Below the pieces are notes generated by a model. The model searched no databases and was not told the DNA's origin. It saw nothing but the letters and a program-made list of their open reading frames with translations. This document shows positions 27,701 through 41,153 of a DNA stretch of 64,000 nucleotides, piece after piece. How positions within the stretch are numbered: position 1 is the stretch's first letter; each line of letters opens with the position of its first letter. This DNA comes from Neelides folsomi (lineage: Eukaryota; Arthropoda; Collembola; Neelipleona; Neelidae), in assembly GCA_034687125.1 (NCBI GenBank), contig JAQGBZ010000142.1, positions 1 to 64,000 on the forward strand, given 5' to 3'. Made by a program: the position numbers and the translations under genes.

Positions 27701-30700
27701 TCAGACTTTTCATTTCACTTTCATTTATCTCTTTTAATTGCCTCTGCGCGAAGTCGTAAAACAAGGTCCCCGTTTGCTCCCCTGTCCCTTAGCGGGTGAA
27801 CGAGTCTGAGTTGGGATAATCGAGGAATAATTGAAATTAATGCGCGGGAGTGCAACGGCTATCCCCAGTTCAAAAGACCCTTTTATAAAGATTAAAAATG
27901 GACGACTACTATTTAATGAATTCGTGGAAGAAGTAAGGGAATTTGAAGGGAATCGGAGGGTCATAGCAAGGAAATTCGAGAAATTATAGTAGGTACTTAC
28001 ACTTTATACAAATGCAGTGTCTTCTTTTCCCGTCGGCCAATAATAAGGATTCCATCTACATTACAGGTGTATAATAAAGAGGATTCACTTTCTGATTAAA
28101 ATCAAACGAGAAAAGAGACCTAATGCTGTCATGCTTCCATTAATGGTCTTTCACGAACTTAATTGTCACATTTCCATATTTGAAAAGTCTGATTCGTTGT
28201 GCGATTCTACACTGAAAAAAGTGAACTAGTTTTTTTTATAATCGATCACAACCTCTTTATATGGATTGACAAAATTCATACATACATTACATACATAGGA
28301 GTTTATTCATAATTTCGTCTTGTTTTCAAATTGATAAAGCATAAAGTGTAAATGTCCTATAGCCACACAGCTATTTAATATTGATTCCAGGAATTGAAGA
28401 AAATAATTAAAATATCTTATTAGGTTATTCAAATACATTTAAAACCTACTACCATAATTGTCAGTCCAAAAATAATAATTGAAATTTTTAGTCTTGAATT
28501 GATCCGGAAGACAAATTAATCGGGTTTTTAAAACTTACCCTTAAAATACTAATTATTTCTACTTATACGTTTTAAGACGTTTTAAAAGCTTTAAAAAATG
28601 TAAATGTGAAAGGACATGAGGAAATTAGGTTCGAAGGGATGGGTGTGTTTGGGCCTAGGCATCGAGGTTATTTTCCATTTGACTCATTGTCCGACCGGTC
28701 AGACGGAGTCTCCATGTGATCAAAAGATTTTATCTGGCGAACCTGAATTCACATTCGGATTTATGAGATATTAAATAACATATTCAGCCCCATCTGTTCT
28801 GTCAGCCTCTACTTTCTGCCATTTCTCCTTCTCAATGGAATTATTTGATTAAAGAAGCCATGGGTTTGTCGGGACGAATGCTTCTCCCACTCTTCCCCCA
28901 TTTTTTAGATGCAGACGATTCATTAGCCACACTCTCTTTCTTGATGATTAAGGGCCGAGCCTCACATTTCACTTCTTCCTTTCATGCACCCTTCAACTCG
29001 TACGAGGAGAGCGCAAATGAGGGCAATTCCTTCGAACCCTTTCACTGGATGCCAGATGAACAACTGAGGAATCATGATGTAATAGTTTGATAAGGAATTT
29101 GAGCATCTCTCATACCCCAATCTTTGCCGAATATACTTACACAACTACTTAATACATATATGAGCATATCTCCAAACTTGCTTCTAATGCATGTAGGTAT
29201 GTTCAAAACAATGTCAGATTCCATCTGCTCGTTTTATTATCCTCCGGGAGTGAGTGAAATTGACTGTTATTAAGGGAACGTAGAATTTCCTTTAAACTTG
29301 TGATTTCAAAAGATGGGAAGTGATATGCGGGACAAAGGTGAGGGTTGGTTTTCGCTAAACCCCTCTCGGATATGACAAATATTAAACTTGGGCTACAGTT
29401 CGGAGAAATATTAAATACATAAATGATGAATAAAACATGGTGACCCTCAAGTCATTTTTAGGGTTGACTGAGTTGATGCTGATGCAGATGCCTGGTATGC
29501 AACAGGAGAAAAGTCATTAGCTCACAATACCTCTAAAAGTCGGAAGCTTTAACAACCGGCCTTAAAGTCACCAAGGCTGATCATTCAAACACTCCATTTT
29601 TGTTTGTATGTAAATACCTAGAAGTTGGTGTCCTACAAAATACAAATTTATAGCAGATTTCCTCAGAACATGTTTTAGTGGGTGAATGCCGTTTTTATCA
29701 TTTGGCTCCCAAATAAGGGGAAAATTATTGAACCGAGTTGGGCCAAAATCCCTCAATGAATTGGTTATTTGAGAAGTTTTAGTGGAACGAAAATAGGCTG
29801 AAATTATTGCTTCATGGCTCCACGGCTTCCGTTGCTCGTTCGAAAAATGAGTCGATCTGGTTTCTCTCCCGAATTATGAGGAAAGAGGGCAATAAAAGAA
29901 GAATCCTCGACTCATTTAAAATGACCTGAGTGTCTCGGAGTTGGCGAGAGAGAAAAAGTTTATGCCTTAAGTCGAAATGAGAGAGGTTCGTATAACCCCT
30001 GAGACCCGATTCTTTTAAAGAAGCCTTGCGAAAAACATTTGGTGAAAAGAAGTCATTTCGACCTCCGTTTGAGGAGTTGCGGATAATTCTTAAAACGGCT
30101 CGTAAACTTCCTCTTCATTTTACATTACTTATGTATCCTCGTAGCTATTAGAATTTCAAGTGGCCTCTCTGCCCAGCTGGATCCTTCCATTATAGATGCC
30201 TTTTTGTGGCATATGTGTATGGGATGGGCTACAAAATTGAAGTACCTCAAACTCATCAGATCAATTTTTATTTCCTTCGCCAAAGAATTCGAATAAACTA
30301 CTTGGAGGGCAATTAAATGGAATTATCCCATCAAATAAAAGGATATAGCCTTAGTTTCGTATAAGATATAAGTATAAGGTATGAAATTACCGAATACTCT
30401 TCCTACATTTATTTTCACAAGTTATTACACGCGCATACCAATATGTATGTAGTACCAATATACCATACATATAAATTTATAACCAATTGGATTTTTTGAA
30501 AAATCAAATCTAACATTTTAAAATGTAAGTTTTATTCATAAGTAGTTTTGTATACTTATTTACTTAAAAAGTAAATTATATCAAACTACTAGATTCTGCG
30601 AAGAATTTGTATGAATATTTAACGCAATTTCAAGAGTTTTGTCATCGTCTTATGCCATGGCAAATTCTGTCTCAATCTCCGCTTGAAGAAGTCCTTCAAC

Positions 30701-31280
30701 GTTTTTTGAGAATTCGATCTCCTCACAAAACTCCCCTTACGCCTCTGTGACAATGAGCACCATGAGATTTCCTCTCGAAATATGAAAATCCACTCAGGCT
30801 CTGATGAGAGGGGAACGAGCTTTCTTCTCGCTCATTCATGGATGAAGGCTGGGAGTATTGGATTTTCACCTCCTCGGTCCTTTTTTCCGGATTTGCATCT
30901 CCATTGAGCCGCCCTACTTTCGAGTGGGAATTGAAAACTTTGCTGTGTGAATAATGTAAATAAATTAGTTGGTGCCAGGGGCTGGGGGAAGACAGAGGGG
31001 GACTCAAGAGAAACTGCAATTCTCACCCATCAGTCAAAATTATTCAGCGAACCGAACCATCTTTTACTTATACCAAGCCACTTAATCCCGAATTTAGCTA
31101 CTCACATTTCAATTTCCCCAGCGTCTGTCAGTTCCTCCAGCTCTCTTCCTCTTTTCATTTCTCTCTCCAGTCAACCAATATTAAGTTGATTCCCTCCTGA
31201 AACCAAGCTTATTTTCATTATTTCCCATCCAACGAGACAGAGGAGATGGTCAGGGCTGACTCAAAATTGCCTTTTTACGT
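18785..31280. other. Long non-coding stretch with GC-richer islands
   Basis: I recognise no gene in these 12.5 kb. Islands of more complex sequence lie near 19.0-19.5, 25.0-26.2, 28.8-29.1 and 30.7-31.2 kb, with chance open frames on both strands. A perfect 16-bp palindrome lies at 21681-21696, and a CT-rich run near 23569-23585. The rest is AT-rich with microsatellite-like TATG runs. Confidence 0.5.
21681..21696. repeat. Perfect 16-bp palindrome
   Basis: AAAGGATCGATCCTTT reads identically on both strands. A near-copy of one half, GGATC, lies just upstream. It may be a dimeric protein-binding site or chance. Confidence 0.6.
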
Positions 31281-31285
31281 TCTCT

Positions 31286-31414
31286 CCTAATAGTCTATCC
31301 GTTAGGATGGTGAATTCCCGTTCCAGTCGACCTCACGGGAGTATTCGCGGGTACACTGCTCGGAACGTCCCCATTAGCGCACCCGGGAACGCTCCCGCTA
31401 TCAGGAGCTTTTTT
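31286..31414 (+). ncRNA. Possible tRNA-like or SINE-like Pol III unit
   Basis: A CpG-rich 129-bp block starts with a sequence resembling the 5' half of a tRNA-Glu or tRNA-Asp: TAGTCTATCCGTTAGGAT at 31291-31308 is close to the usual box A and D-arm. A weak box-B-like match, CGTTCCAGTCG, follows at 31319-31329, and a run of six T at 31409-31414 could terminate Pol III. A stem CCCGT/ACGGG can form, but with an enlarged loop, and no proper acceptor or T-arm closes. It is not a functional tRNA as read; a tRNA-derived SINE remnant is the likeliest alternative. Confidence 0.25.
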
Positions 31415-31654
31415 ACTTCTGTGTCCCACATATTTATTAAGCATTTATGTAGAGTAAGGATAAACAATAAAAACGATTATAATTAAAGAATTCAAATGAA
31501 ATTTAATCATCTATATGTGGATTCCGAAATTAAGAAATATCTTAAATTGGAGATTTTCTGTTCGTATTAGATGCCATACCATCCCAATTTTATACGTCTA
31601 ATTGTAAATATAAGTATTAATATCATACATTAGTTTTTTAGTTACAAGGTATGT

Positions 31655-31796
31655 TATAATGGAGAGGGATCGGCACAAATGAGGAGACTACACGCAGCCG
31701 CGAGATTAAGGTGGAGAAGGAGGAGGGAGAAGCACAGAGGACAGAGAGACTGAAACGTCGGGACTTGCTCGAGAGACTTTTTCGGAAGACGTCAAG
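31655..31796 (+). other. Candidate upstream exon ending in a splice donor
   Basis: A purine-rich, CpG-bearing segment is open from the stop near 31654 to a donor, GTCAAG followed by GTGAAC, at 31796/31797. The frame reads a charged stretch, including EKEEGEAQRTERLKRRDLLE. It has no ATG, so it would be an internal coding exon or an untranslated leader. It ends with two bases of a codon, the phase needed to join the teneurin exon beginning at 46851. That match has a one-in-three chance of being accidental. No transcript evidence is available. Confidence 0.2.
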
Positions 31797-31847
31797 GTGA
31801 ACACCTTTGAAAAGGGTGTTCTGTTCCTTCGGAGATTGCGTTTAAGC

Positions 31848-32063
31848 TCAATAAATTAAACTCTGTAAAGTCAAAGAGAGAATTGAGCGAATCCTTGAAT
31901 AGCAGAGAGAGGAATCTGTCTCCATCTTAAAGTAATTTCCATCCATCCACACAAAGGGATAGGGAAGTTTGATCAGGGTTTTGTCTGGAAGCTCTCGTCG
32001 GTCACCTGCGTGAGCTAGCTGGTATTCGGGAGAAGAAGCATTGGGACCGGGAGGGTACACCAT
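31848..32063 (-). other. Unrecognised open frame with protein-like composition
   Basis: A 71-codon minus-strand frame starts at an ATG and reads a varied, protein-like sequence including LPYPFVWMDGNYFKMETDSS. The last dozen codons are low in complexity and may not be coding. I recognise no family, and no clear acceptor precedes the ATG. It could be an exon of an unknown gene or chance in a GC-richer island. Confidence 0.15.
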
Positions 32064-35000
32064 TACAATGTTTATTTAGTCTTCGTATTTTTACTTTTGG
32101 TCAGTGGTATATCATACTTATAGGCATAGGGTACGAATATGCTGATCGTACTCTGTCCCACTTCAAAGGTTTAATGTTCTTGGGATGAACCAACCTGGAT
32201 GAATAGTCTTAAGTCAATGCAGCCCGGTGAGATTTTATTGACGAATAATAAAAAAGAGAATTTCTATTTTACAGCTCTGGCTCATAAAAATAATGTGATA
32301 AGCACCTACTAGTATGCACAGACAGAACCGAGTAATTAAATAGCCTCTTTCTCCTCATTATTTATTATTGACCATAAACTTGCACTTGTGTTCGTCTCCT
32401 CCATTGTCATTCCTGAGCTAAGTATGGAAATGTTTAAAAACTCAAGGAGCTCTTTTATAAATCAATAAAATGCAAATTTTCACTGGTTTCCTTTCTACTA
32501 CATACGGCTTGCTGGAGAGTGGAAACAAATGACAAAAGGTAACTCGACTAGGTTTTTAAAAAGAATGCGAAAAGTCTTAAACTGATTGTGAGTGAGTGAG
32601 TTGAAAGAGCGATTACGTTTTAAACATAGAGTATCGTATTTAGAGGTATGCGGTAACTAACCATCGCATCGTCTATGGTACACTTATTGAACAAGTTCAA
32701 CTGTTCTAGAACATACAGTATTAGCATTCAATTTAGTTTTGAATTTTAAGCTGGTCTAACTTTATTGCATAATTTGAAGAGTCGAAGTTGAGACAATGGT
32801 TTGTACAAAAGCTAAACCCCTTTATGACTCTCTGATTCTTCTCTACTTTGACTACAGGGTGATGTCTTTAAGTGGTTCATTCCTAACATCATCGTTTCTA
32901 ACGATTTTCATCGAGCAAGCAAGGAAAGTTGTAAAATGGAAAGATGAAAAAAGACGAGCACAATTTTCTACTTTATCTCGTAGTCAGCTTTCCAGAGGGG
33001 CGAGTGATTGAAGGACAATTAATTTATTTTTTATTATTTCCCCTTTCAACTCCATCCCTTATTCTTTGTAGTTAAGAAATGGAACAATTGTTGTTGAAGA
33101 TTGATAGCGGCGTTTTGGGAATATCGGAGATCAATCTGGCTTTTCCAGTCTAATGATTAACTGATAACAGAATGCGTGAAAGTGTATGCGCCGGGGAAGG
33201 TTAAAAGAAATTTGGAGGGGATTTTCCCCCTTACGAGGCAACGATATGTTCATATTCCTACCGATTTTACATTATGCATAAGAAGAAAGTTACGTCAGTT
33301 TGACTCAGTTTTCGAGATTAGTTAGAAAGTTTTATACGGTCGATGAGTGGACGTGTAGATATCCGCATAGCACACGCATCATCCCACATGTGAATTCCAC
33401 CTACTTCGTATGGATATCCTCCAGGCCGTTTCAGGAGACTGAAAGGGGAGTAAGTAGTTCAATTTGGACATGCAATGGAAGAGGAGTTTCTCCAATCTCG
33501 GTTCTTTACAGCAAATTTGCATTTGCATAGCATCAGCGTAGCATGGAGTTAGGCTCCGCGCTACGGCACTTACACTAAGGAAATTTACGAGACCTTCTCC
33601 TTTGGAAAGGAGACCAATTCGCATTTTCCCCTTTCTTCTCCTCATTCCAAACTTTGTCCTTTTCCAAAGAATTCTCCAGGCCTAGAAAAAATCCGAATGA
33701 TACATTGATCCTAAAGAGATAAAAGAGGAGGTATGTCCAAAATCCTAATTTCCTTCTTCCCCTGCTCCCATTTCCCCAGAATAAATTTTAAATAAATTGC
33801 AGGAGAAATTATAGAGGTGCATTTGCGTAATGGGCTCAAAGCATCTTCCCGTCCTTTTAAAAATATAATTGGCAAGAGAAAATAAATGAATTTGGAAGTG
33901 GGCCCTGCAATGATCCCCTTCACTACAGGGGAAGAGGATGTGTATGAGGTAATTAGAGAGGGAGCCCGCGTGAATAATTACCATTTCCCCTTGCACTCAG
34001 AGTGTCTGTAGGACTCGTTTCCGCTCCTCGTATCGATAAATTTTTGGAAAATAATTCAATTAAACTCCAATGCACCAGATGTGAGATGCGGACTCTCACA
34101 CTTTGATGAGTCGGCGAGGATGATGGGGAGGAAAAGAGGGTATTTTGTTCTCACACGCTGAGGTATGCATCGGGGCCTTGTGCAACATGTGAAGCCCTTG
34201 GATCGATTTAATAGAAATTAAGGAACGATTATGGAATTTTGTTGAGAAGACACGTGTGGGTCGAATTGAATGATTCTTGGATTGATGCCGATTGTGAAGC
34301 GCTTTCCCAATAACTGCTTAATGTCTACATTATTCATATACCATACTGTGTAGAGTACATATGTGATATGTGCCTATTATACGCTATTTACTCTAGTATC
34401 AATGTGTCTATAATATAGTAATGAATGACCGTAAGATTCTCTAAATCAAGATTCAGGGACCGTCTATCCAATCATAAGTGGTGATGTAGCGTAACAGGTT
34501 GGCTAGAAAGATGCCAACAAAGAAATTAACCCTGATAAACTTTCATATTCATCTTTTCCAGCAATAGTTCCCCACAACAAGTGGAATTTTTTATGTATAA
34601 AAGTTCACTCCGTCTCTGACTCACTTTTCTAATTTCGACGAACATTCTCTAGAGCCTCATTGCGATTCAGAAGTAATGAGCTTACAATTACATTCTTTCC
34701 TCTTTTCTCCCTTGGGCCCTGACTCTTACATTTGCCGATTTTTTCATTTGGGATTAAAGTAATCTCAAGAGGGATTAATCTCAGTCCTTTTGCCTTCTTT
34801 TAATGAGGCTTTGGACATAAACAGGAAAAAAATGATCCAAACCCTTTTAAGGGCTTAAAGTATGTATCTAAGAAAAGAATGCCTGAAGTACTATATAAAT
34901 AGATAGTACATACATAGAGTGAAATTACAAGTATGTGTATCTGTATTTTCAATATTAGATTTGAACACAATGTTAAAATTTTATATTTAAAGATGTTCAA

Positions 35001-37780
35001 TCCAATAGGTTAGCAGAGGAGAAGTCTCTTTGAGTGTCTGAATTGATATGAGAGCGAAATAAACACATTAAATTTGAAATTAATTGAAAGCCTTTCTCCA
35101 CTTATTTATAGAAACGATTAAGATGGTTAGACTTGGAGTTTTTCGTCCTTCTATTGGATCAAGATGTTAATTAAATATTTAAAATGGTTTTAAATGATTC
35201 TTGAAACTATTAAAAGCTAGTTCGTATAATACAGATAATATGTCAAGTACTACTTTACGCACCAGCTTCTGTAATTAAGGAGTGATTTTCAATCTTCTTT
35301 CAAGTAATTAAAACACACATCTTTGTACTGCACTGATCATTCATGTTACTATTGTAGTATTATGTAATTTATTTATTTTGATAATATTTATCATAATAAG
35401 AACTTTAAAATCCGGATTCAACTTTACTCTCTGTTTTGTTTTGATAACTAAATATGTTCTATATAAATATTTGATTTTCCCAAGAAGATTAAAAATCTTA
35501 ATCCAATTTTCCTGAATATGAAATAAGGGACAAATTCGTTTTATATTGATTTATGGAAAGAACTTAAAGGAGTTAATGTATTCTGGTATGCACTCTATAT
35601 TAAATGTTTAAATTCATACTAGGTATACATACATATAATATAAATATATGTATTTCTAGGTATACTATCGGTACTAGTAAGTAATACAATACAGACTATC
35701 CACATAATGAAAAGGAATTTAAACGTCCCATAGTTTATCTGGAAGGAGGTGAGCATTATCATTGAAATTGCTTCCCACGATGAACTCCTCTCCTCTCATT
35801 TATTCTTTTCCGAAATAAAAAAAATCATGATTTTCCGCTCTGTAGGTTCGTATCGTGGTAAAAATGGCCTAATCTGGCGGATTTTAAGAGTAGTCGAAAA
35901 AGGGGTCTTCTTTTAGCGAGGGTATTTAATCATTTTCCAAGGAAAAGCAATTTCTTTTCCCTTCTCTTGTCCCTTTACGAATGAAAAGAAGACTCATTTC
36001 TCATTAAATCTTTTTAGGAGTGAAAGTAAGAGTGTTCATCATCTCCAAAGTCATCCCTCTCACAAAGTCTCCTGTACGCAAAAATTATTTTCTTCCCCTC
36101 CAGCTCCACATTCAATCCGGAGCTTAACCCCTTCATTCCCAACATTTTCCTTTCATTGTACAGCGAAATCAAATCAAATTTCCTCTTTGGTATATATTTA
36201 TGCCATATAAATATGTATCTACGAGCAAGCCAAATCTATTGTTGCTATAAGCAGTATATATTAACCAAACATGCTATTCCCATTTCATTTAATATCCCGA
36301 ATGGATTCCTATGATCTTCACCACACCTAGAAAGCAATAGTGGATATTTCGATTTTATGAAAACTAATATTTCCTCAATCCTCTTTTTCATATTATTTTT
36401 CACTCCTTGTCGTATTTCATCCTTTGAGAAATCTTTCAATTTCCGCTTTGAGTGACGAGTCCTCCCACGGATTGAAAAACTCGCCCAATTCCTTCAAATT
36501 TAATTTTTTTTTTTCACTTGATTCCAAAGTTGAATAAAGAAGGGGCTAATGCATTGTTATGCTTCGAGTTCATATGGTGGTGAGGGGTTGAACATTACGG
36601 AGTTATTAAAATATTTGGTGAAGTAACATATAAGGACGTTTATTATTTATATTCGTATATTAAAAGTACCATACTAAGTAGGTACCATATTTGTGTTCAA
36701 GTGCATAAAACACGGCGTGGGCTGATCGAGTGTTTGAGAATGTTCTGTAGAACGTTGTTTAAATATTTATTGACCAAATTACACGTCGAATGATTTAAAA
36801 CTCGAGCTTTCCAACCGAGCCTTGGGACTTTGTGGAGTGAGTAAGGAGGGACAAAGGAAAATTAGACAAGAGTGGCTTCCCTATGTATGTATATATCTCC
36901 CTTGACTTTCAATGTGGATCGATCTGTGTCAATGGAGTCTAATTAATTGTTCTCAAAAGAGAATTCCCCGTTGACTCGCTCTCAGCTCTCCATGTAGAAG
37001 ATTTGAGAGATTCCCCCTTCTTGGGTCCCAATGTGCATCTCCCCCTTCCATTCATTTATTCATAGGGAGATTTGTATCACGGGGAAATTCCATCCACGCA
37101 CTCTCCACACTTGTAATTTTGGATAAGATTTCCCATTTCCTGTCCAAAGGGTTCTGCGAATATGCATCATAAGCTAGCCATTAAGTAGTATGGGATTAGC
37201 CCATGTTCAACTGGTTTTGAAAAAGAGTTTGGGAATTGATAAAAAATTAACATTTGATGTGGCTTCGCTCCTTGATGAAGGGACTTGGAGGGGAGTAATG
37301 AAAGATGCATTTATGTATTCCGGACCCGTGCCTGGGATGAGGATTAACGTATTAGAGGATGTGTATTGAGGAGAGGATTAGAACAAATGATGAGTGCGGA
37401 GCGCCGGGAAGGGAGGCAAGTAATCTAATCTAATGGGTCCCTCGGACTAAATGGCATTGTATCCTCAAATTGGAATCTTCATGTGTCGAATTGTTCAATC
37501 TACCCACACGATCCCTGCCAATGAACAATATTCCCTCTATTTTTCATTTCTTTGATGCGTCATGGTCATAAACGGTTCCATATTGGAAATATTTATCAAT
37601 CAAATTACCTTTATATGAGAGAATTATTTTCTAAGTTATATCCATTCCATCCCACGTTCCTCAATTGGCCATGTTAACTACATACATATTGAGTGCATAC
37701 GAACCCTACGTACCCTAATACGTACTTACCTATTCGTATTATGTATATAACAAATATATATACTTATTATGTAATCCCTT
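32064..37780. other. Non-coding DNA, nothing recognised
   Basis: AT-rich DNA with a few GC-richer patches (33.3-34.1 kb). Open frames up to 88 codons carry no recognisable motif. I found no element ends or RNA genes. Confidence 0.5.
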
Positions 37781-37904
37781 AACCATATTTACGGGACCGC
37801 TATTTTCTCATATAAATAACTTTTTTACTAATCAACAAATTGTCATGAAATTTGAACCTAATATGTATAATCTTATGTAGTTTAAGACAAAAAAAGGTTG
37901 GGTG

Positions 37905-38136
37905 TCAAAAGTCAGCTTCGATGCACTTCCTGAGTCGTGGTCGCGAATCGTCAATCGCGAGTGGATTATCTACATTTGAAATTTTTTCCATTCTCTATTT
38001 GACACTTTTTTAACGATTCGATTGTTTGTTTTGGTTTCACATTGACTTTTGCTTCTATTTGGTACCATATTTTTAGTTGTCTAATGGATTTAGGTCCGAC
38101 CTGGATGATATTTGTTTGATACTGGTAGACATTTGT
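37905..38136 (-). pseudogene. Remnant of a mariner-type transposase (C-terminal part)
   Basis: Read on the minus strand, a frame interrupted by several stops shows the order expected for the end of a mariner-family transposase: SDLNPLD (coding bases 38079-38099), where the last catalytic Asp of the DDD triad sits, then KSVK.RMEKIS, then RPRLRKCIEADF followed by a stop at 37905-37907. Beyond it (37781-37904) lies AT-rich sequence with ACGGGACCGC at 37791-37800, which looks like an element end. I found no convincing inverted partner; GCGGTCTTAAAT at 38341 is too weak. The N-terminal two thirds are missing or unrecognisable. This is an old, inactive copy. Confidence 0.65.
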
Positions 38137-41100
38137 TACATAAACATTTCCAATATTTCTTGAAGTTGATCTATAAGATTAAAGGAAAGTTTATAATTAT
38201 TATTAATCCATGCGAGCGAATTAATAAAACTTGGATTTGTAAGTAATTTAGTAAAGATGAATCATCGATGGAATTTAAGTAAAGTATACATATAGCATAT
38301 TCATCTATGTTTAAATGAATTAATGAATATGCGGCCTGGCGCGGTCTTAAATTGAAACCGAAATTGGAGAAATTCTTAACAAAGTGTATTTTAGGGCAAG
38401 TTGTGTTTGCCGAGATTAATGCATATAGAGATTGAATGTGTAGGGGGAGTTTTCAATTGAAGGTAAAATTGATCGACTAAATGATATAATGTCGCAATAT
38501 TCCTTCTCCACGTGATACTCCCTGTATTAACTCTTGAATCTGAATGGAGTTGAACTCCCACTGACTAATCTTTCATCTTCATCTCCCCTCCTTCATTCGA
38601 TTTGAACCTTCCACATTACGCTGGCAGAGTCGTTCTTCAATTTTCTGTTATACTCGTATCTCTTCTTCACCGACCACATACTCCAAAGCATTCTGGCTTT
38701 CCCCTCCTTTTTGGATTAAGGAAACTCATTTCAACCTTTCATCTCGATCGGTTTGAATCCCGCTTCCAATCTAACCCATTAAAAATAGGATATGAAACCA
38801 ATGCAATTATCAACGCGACTAATACTACACATCAATTAGTAATAATGTACAAATAAATTTGCTCATTATCAAAAAACTTCTCAATTTGTTGGTTTTTAAT
38901 TGGGTCTTACTTGATGTAATAGTTTTATGATCGTTAAGCCAGTTCAAATCAATAATACATTAAGTTGAGCCAAAGCATAGAAACAATAAACAATTAATAT
39001 CTCAAATGGGTTTCATGAAGCGGAAAAGATCATCATGGGTTATTTGGCTGAATGTTGCCATTTTAAATTGACATTTCCGTTGGTTATTCAAATTGAAGAC
39101 GCTGTCTTGACTTGACATTATCTCTGAACTTTCTTCAATCCTGTTCATCTTCTCTTGATCTTTAACTAATATCGATTCCTTCGTTTACAACTGTTAAGCA
39201 CACAGTTAATAGTCTAATTGTTGACGAAAGTATTATTTATCTTTGATGGGAAATTGTTAAATTGTAACAATGAAAGATTTCGAGAATTTTGTATAAATCC
39301 GTATCTTATAAAAAAAATTTTCCATGTGATTAATACATTACACATTTTCCTTATGAATCTCGTCTCATTTATTTAACCCAATATAATATTCTATTATTAT
39401 TTATTATAAAACAACGATAAGTACAGGGCGGGCACCCTAGATCTGCATTTTTTAATCAATTAAGTAACAACTTATTAACGTAGGTATATGTATGTATACC
39501 ATAGTATATATTATGAATGGTCATAGTATATCTTAACACAGTTGGCTTGAATGAGAATGTGGAAGAGAGGCAAAGTCAATGAGACGAATAGATTGCCGGT
39601 GATGAATGTATCCAATTTGGAAGAAAAGACCAGGCTGGCTAGTCGGAGTGGCGAGATCTCTTAATGGCTTAGCTCTTGGACAAGGGATTGACAAACCGTA
39701 ATGCAGAGTAATGAAGTTAGGACTGGTGCGGTGGCACTTCTTTGCCTGGCCTGGAACTAGACAATGGGGAAGGGATTCAAGTGACCTCTACGTGTTCTTT
39801 CTTTCCTTTCATTATAAATCTTCCAATGGTCAGATGTCTGTCTTTAATCTGGAGCCATGACCGTGACCAGGCCTGAAATGTGCTTATTATTTCTCTCGGA
39901 GATTTTCCATGTGCTTTCCGTCTAGGTATTAGGAAGGGCTCATTTCAATCCAAGGATTCAGAGCATCTCTACATTCCCACTCCTCTGAACGAGAGTTTTT
40001 AGCCCGATATGTATCCCTCTGGAAAGCTCTGAAAGACGGAAATTGTATCAAAACACCGTTTAACCTTTCACGTATCACCTTACTTATTCTCAAACCGATC
40101 CAGTCTTTATTCATGTAGCCATAATAAATTGAGGAACCGGGCGACGTGTACTCTATCCCTCCAACACATTTACGAGACCCAAAGAGGAATTTTTAAGTGG
40201 TGAATCCATCCATTTCTTAGTCCGAACTCATCGTTTTCCGCGATGGTTTGTCAAGGGTTGAGAGCAGCCGCTAGAAAAAACTCAAAGCAGATGACAAATG
40301 AAGCGGAATTATGAGTTAAGGATGGAAATGAAATAATCATAATCGCCATCGCATACTGTGTCACCTCATTATAAGACATTGTGCTCTGTATTATGTTACA
40401 GAATACAAGGGCGTGTAAATTAAAAGGGCCCCGTCGGCTTCATGCCCTTTTCCAGATCCTCCCTTCATGTCGCCCGACGACGGGCCACGTGCCTCAGCCC
40501 ATTCATTTACACACTTCCTGTCCTAATACTCCCAGTAATAGTTCCCTCGTTTGTCTTCTTCCTCTCTCTCTCTCTTCTGCTCCCACTCTCGCCCCTACTA
40601 ATTGGAAAGAGGAAAAAATCCCATTTGATACAGATTCTGATTTATGAACCCTCCTTTTTCATCACGGCAACCAAAATTGAATACAATAGAACGAATATTT
40701 ACTCATCCCGTCAGCTTGCATTTCTCCATTACAAAAATAATGGAAATATGAACTTAAATACATGTAAATGTATTGTACATATAATATGTATGTTCAATTT
40801 CCCATGCCCATAACACACTTTACAACTCCAAGTCTAAATACGTTAATAAACCAAACATTAATAAAATATAAAAAATCGGTTTGAAACAATGTATGAACAT
40901 TGTTTGTTGAATTAAAGGGCAAATGGCAAAAAGATTGACAACAAACGTAAATTATAGTCTCGCACTTCCACACTTTCGTGCTTCAAAACTCATGTCAATA
41001 ATGACTTTATAAACATTTTATAAAATTTCATATGATTTTTATTAAGTATTTACATTATTTACTTATGACTGACAATCACTATTATTAATTGTAACTTTTA

Positions 41101-41150
41101 AGGTTGAATTAAAGAAATGTAGTTTATGAATATACCAATTAGGAAATAGA
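38137..41150. other. Non-coding DNA, nothing recognised
   Basis: Mostly AT-rich, with a CT-repeat run at about 40561-40575 inside a GC-richer patch. Open frames near 40381-40813 are Leu/Ser/Pro-rich products of that tract and are not convincing. Confidence 0.5.
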
Positions 41151-41153
41151 GTT

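Noticed and set aside
38341-38360. GCGGTCTTAAATTG as a partner end for the mariner remnant
   Set aside because: Only about 12 of 18 bases match the inverse of 37783-37800, with gaps; not enough to define an element.
38745-38765. GGTTTGAATCCCGC, similar to a tRNA box B
   Set aside because: No box A or foldable tRNA arms upstream at the right spacing.
40381-40813. Frames of 88 and 123 codons near a CT repeat
   Set aside because: The leucine/serine runs derive from the CTCTCT tract.
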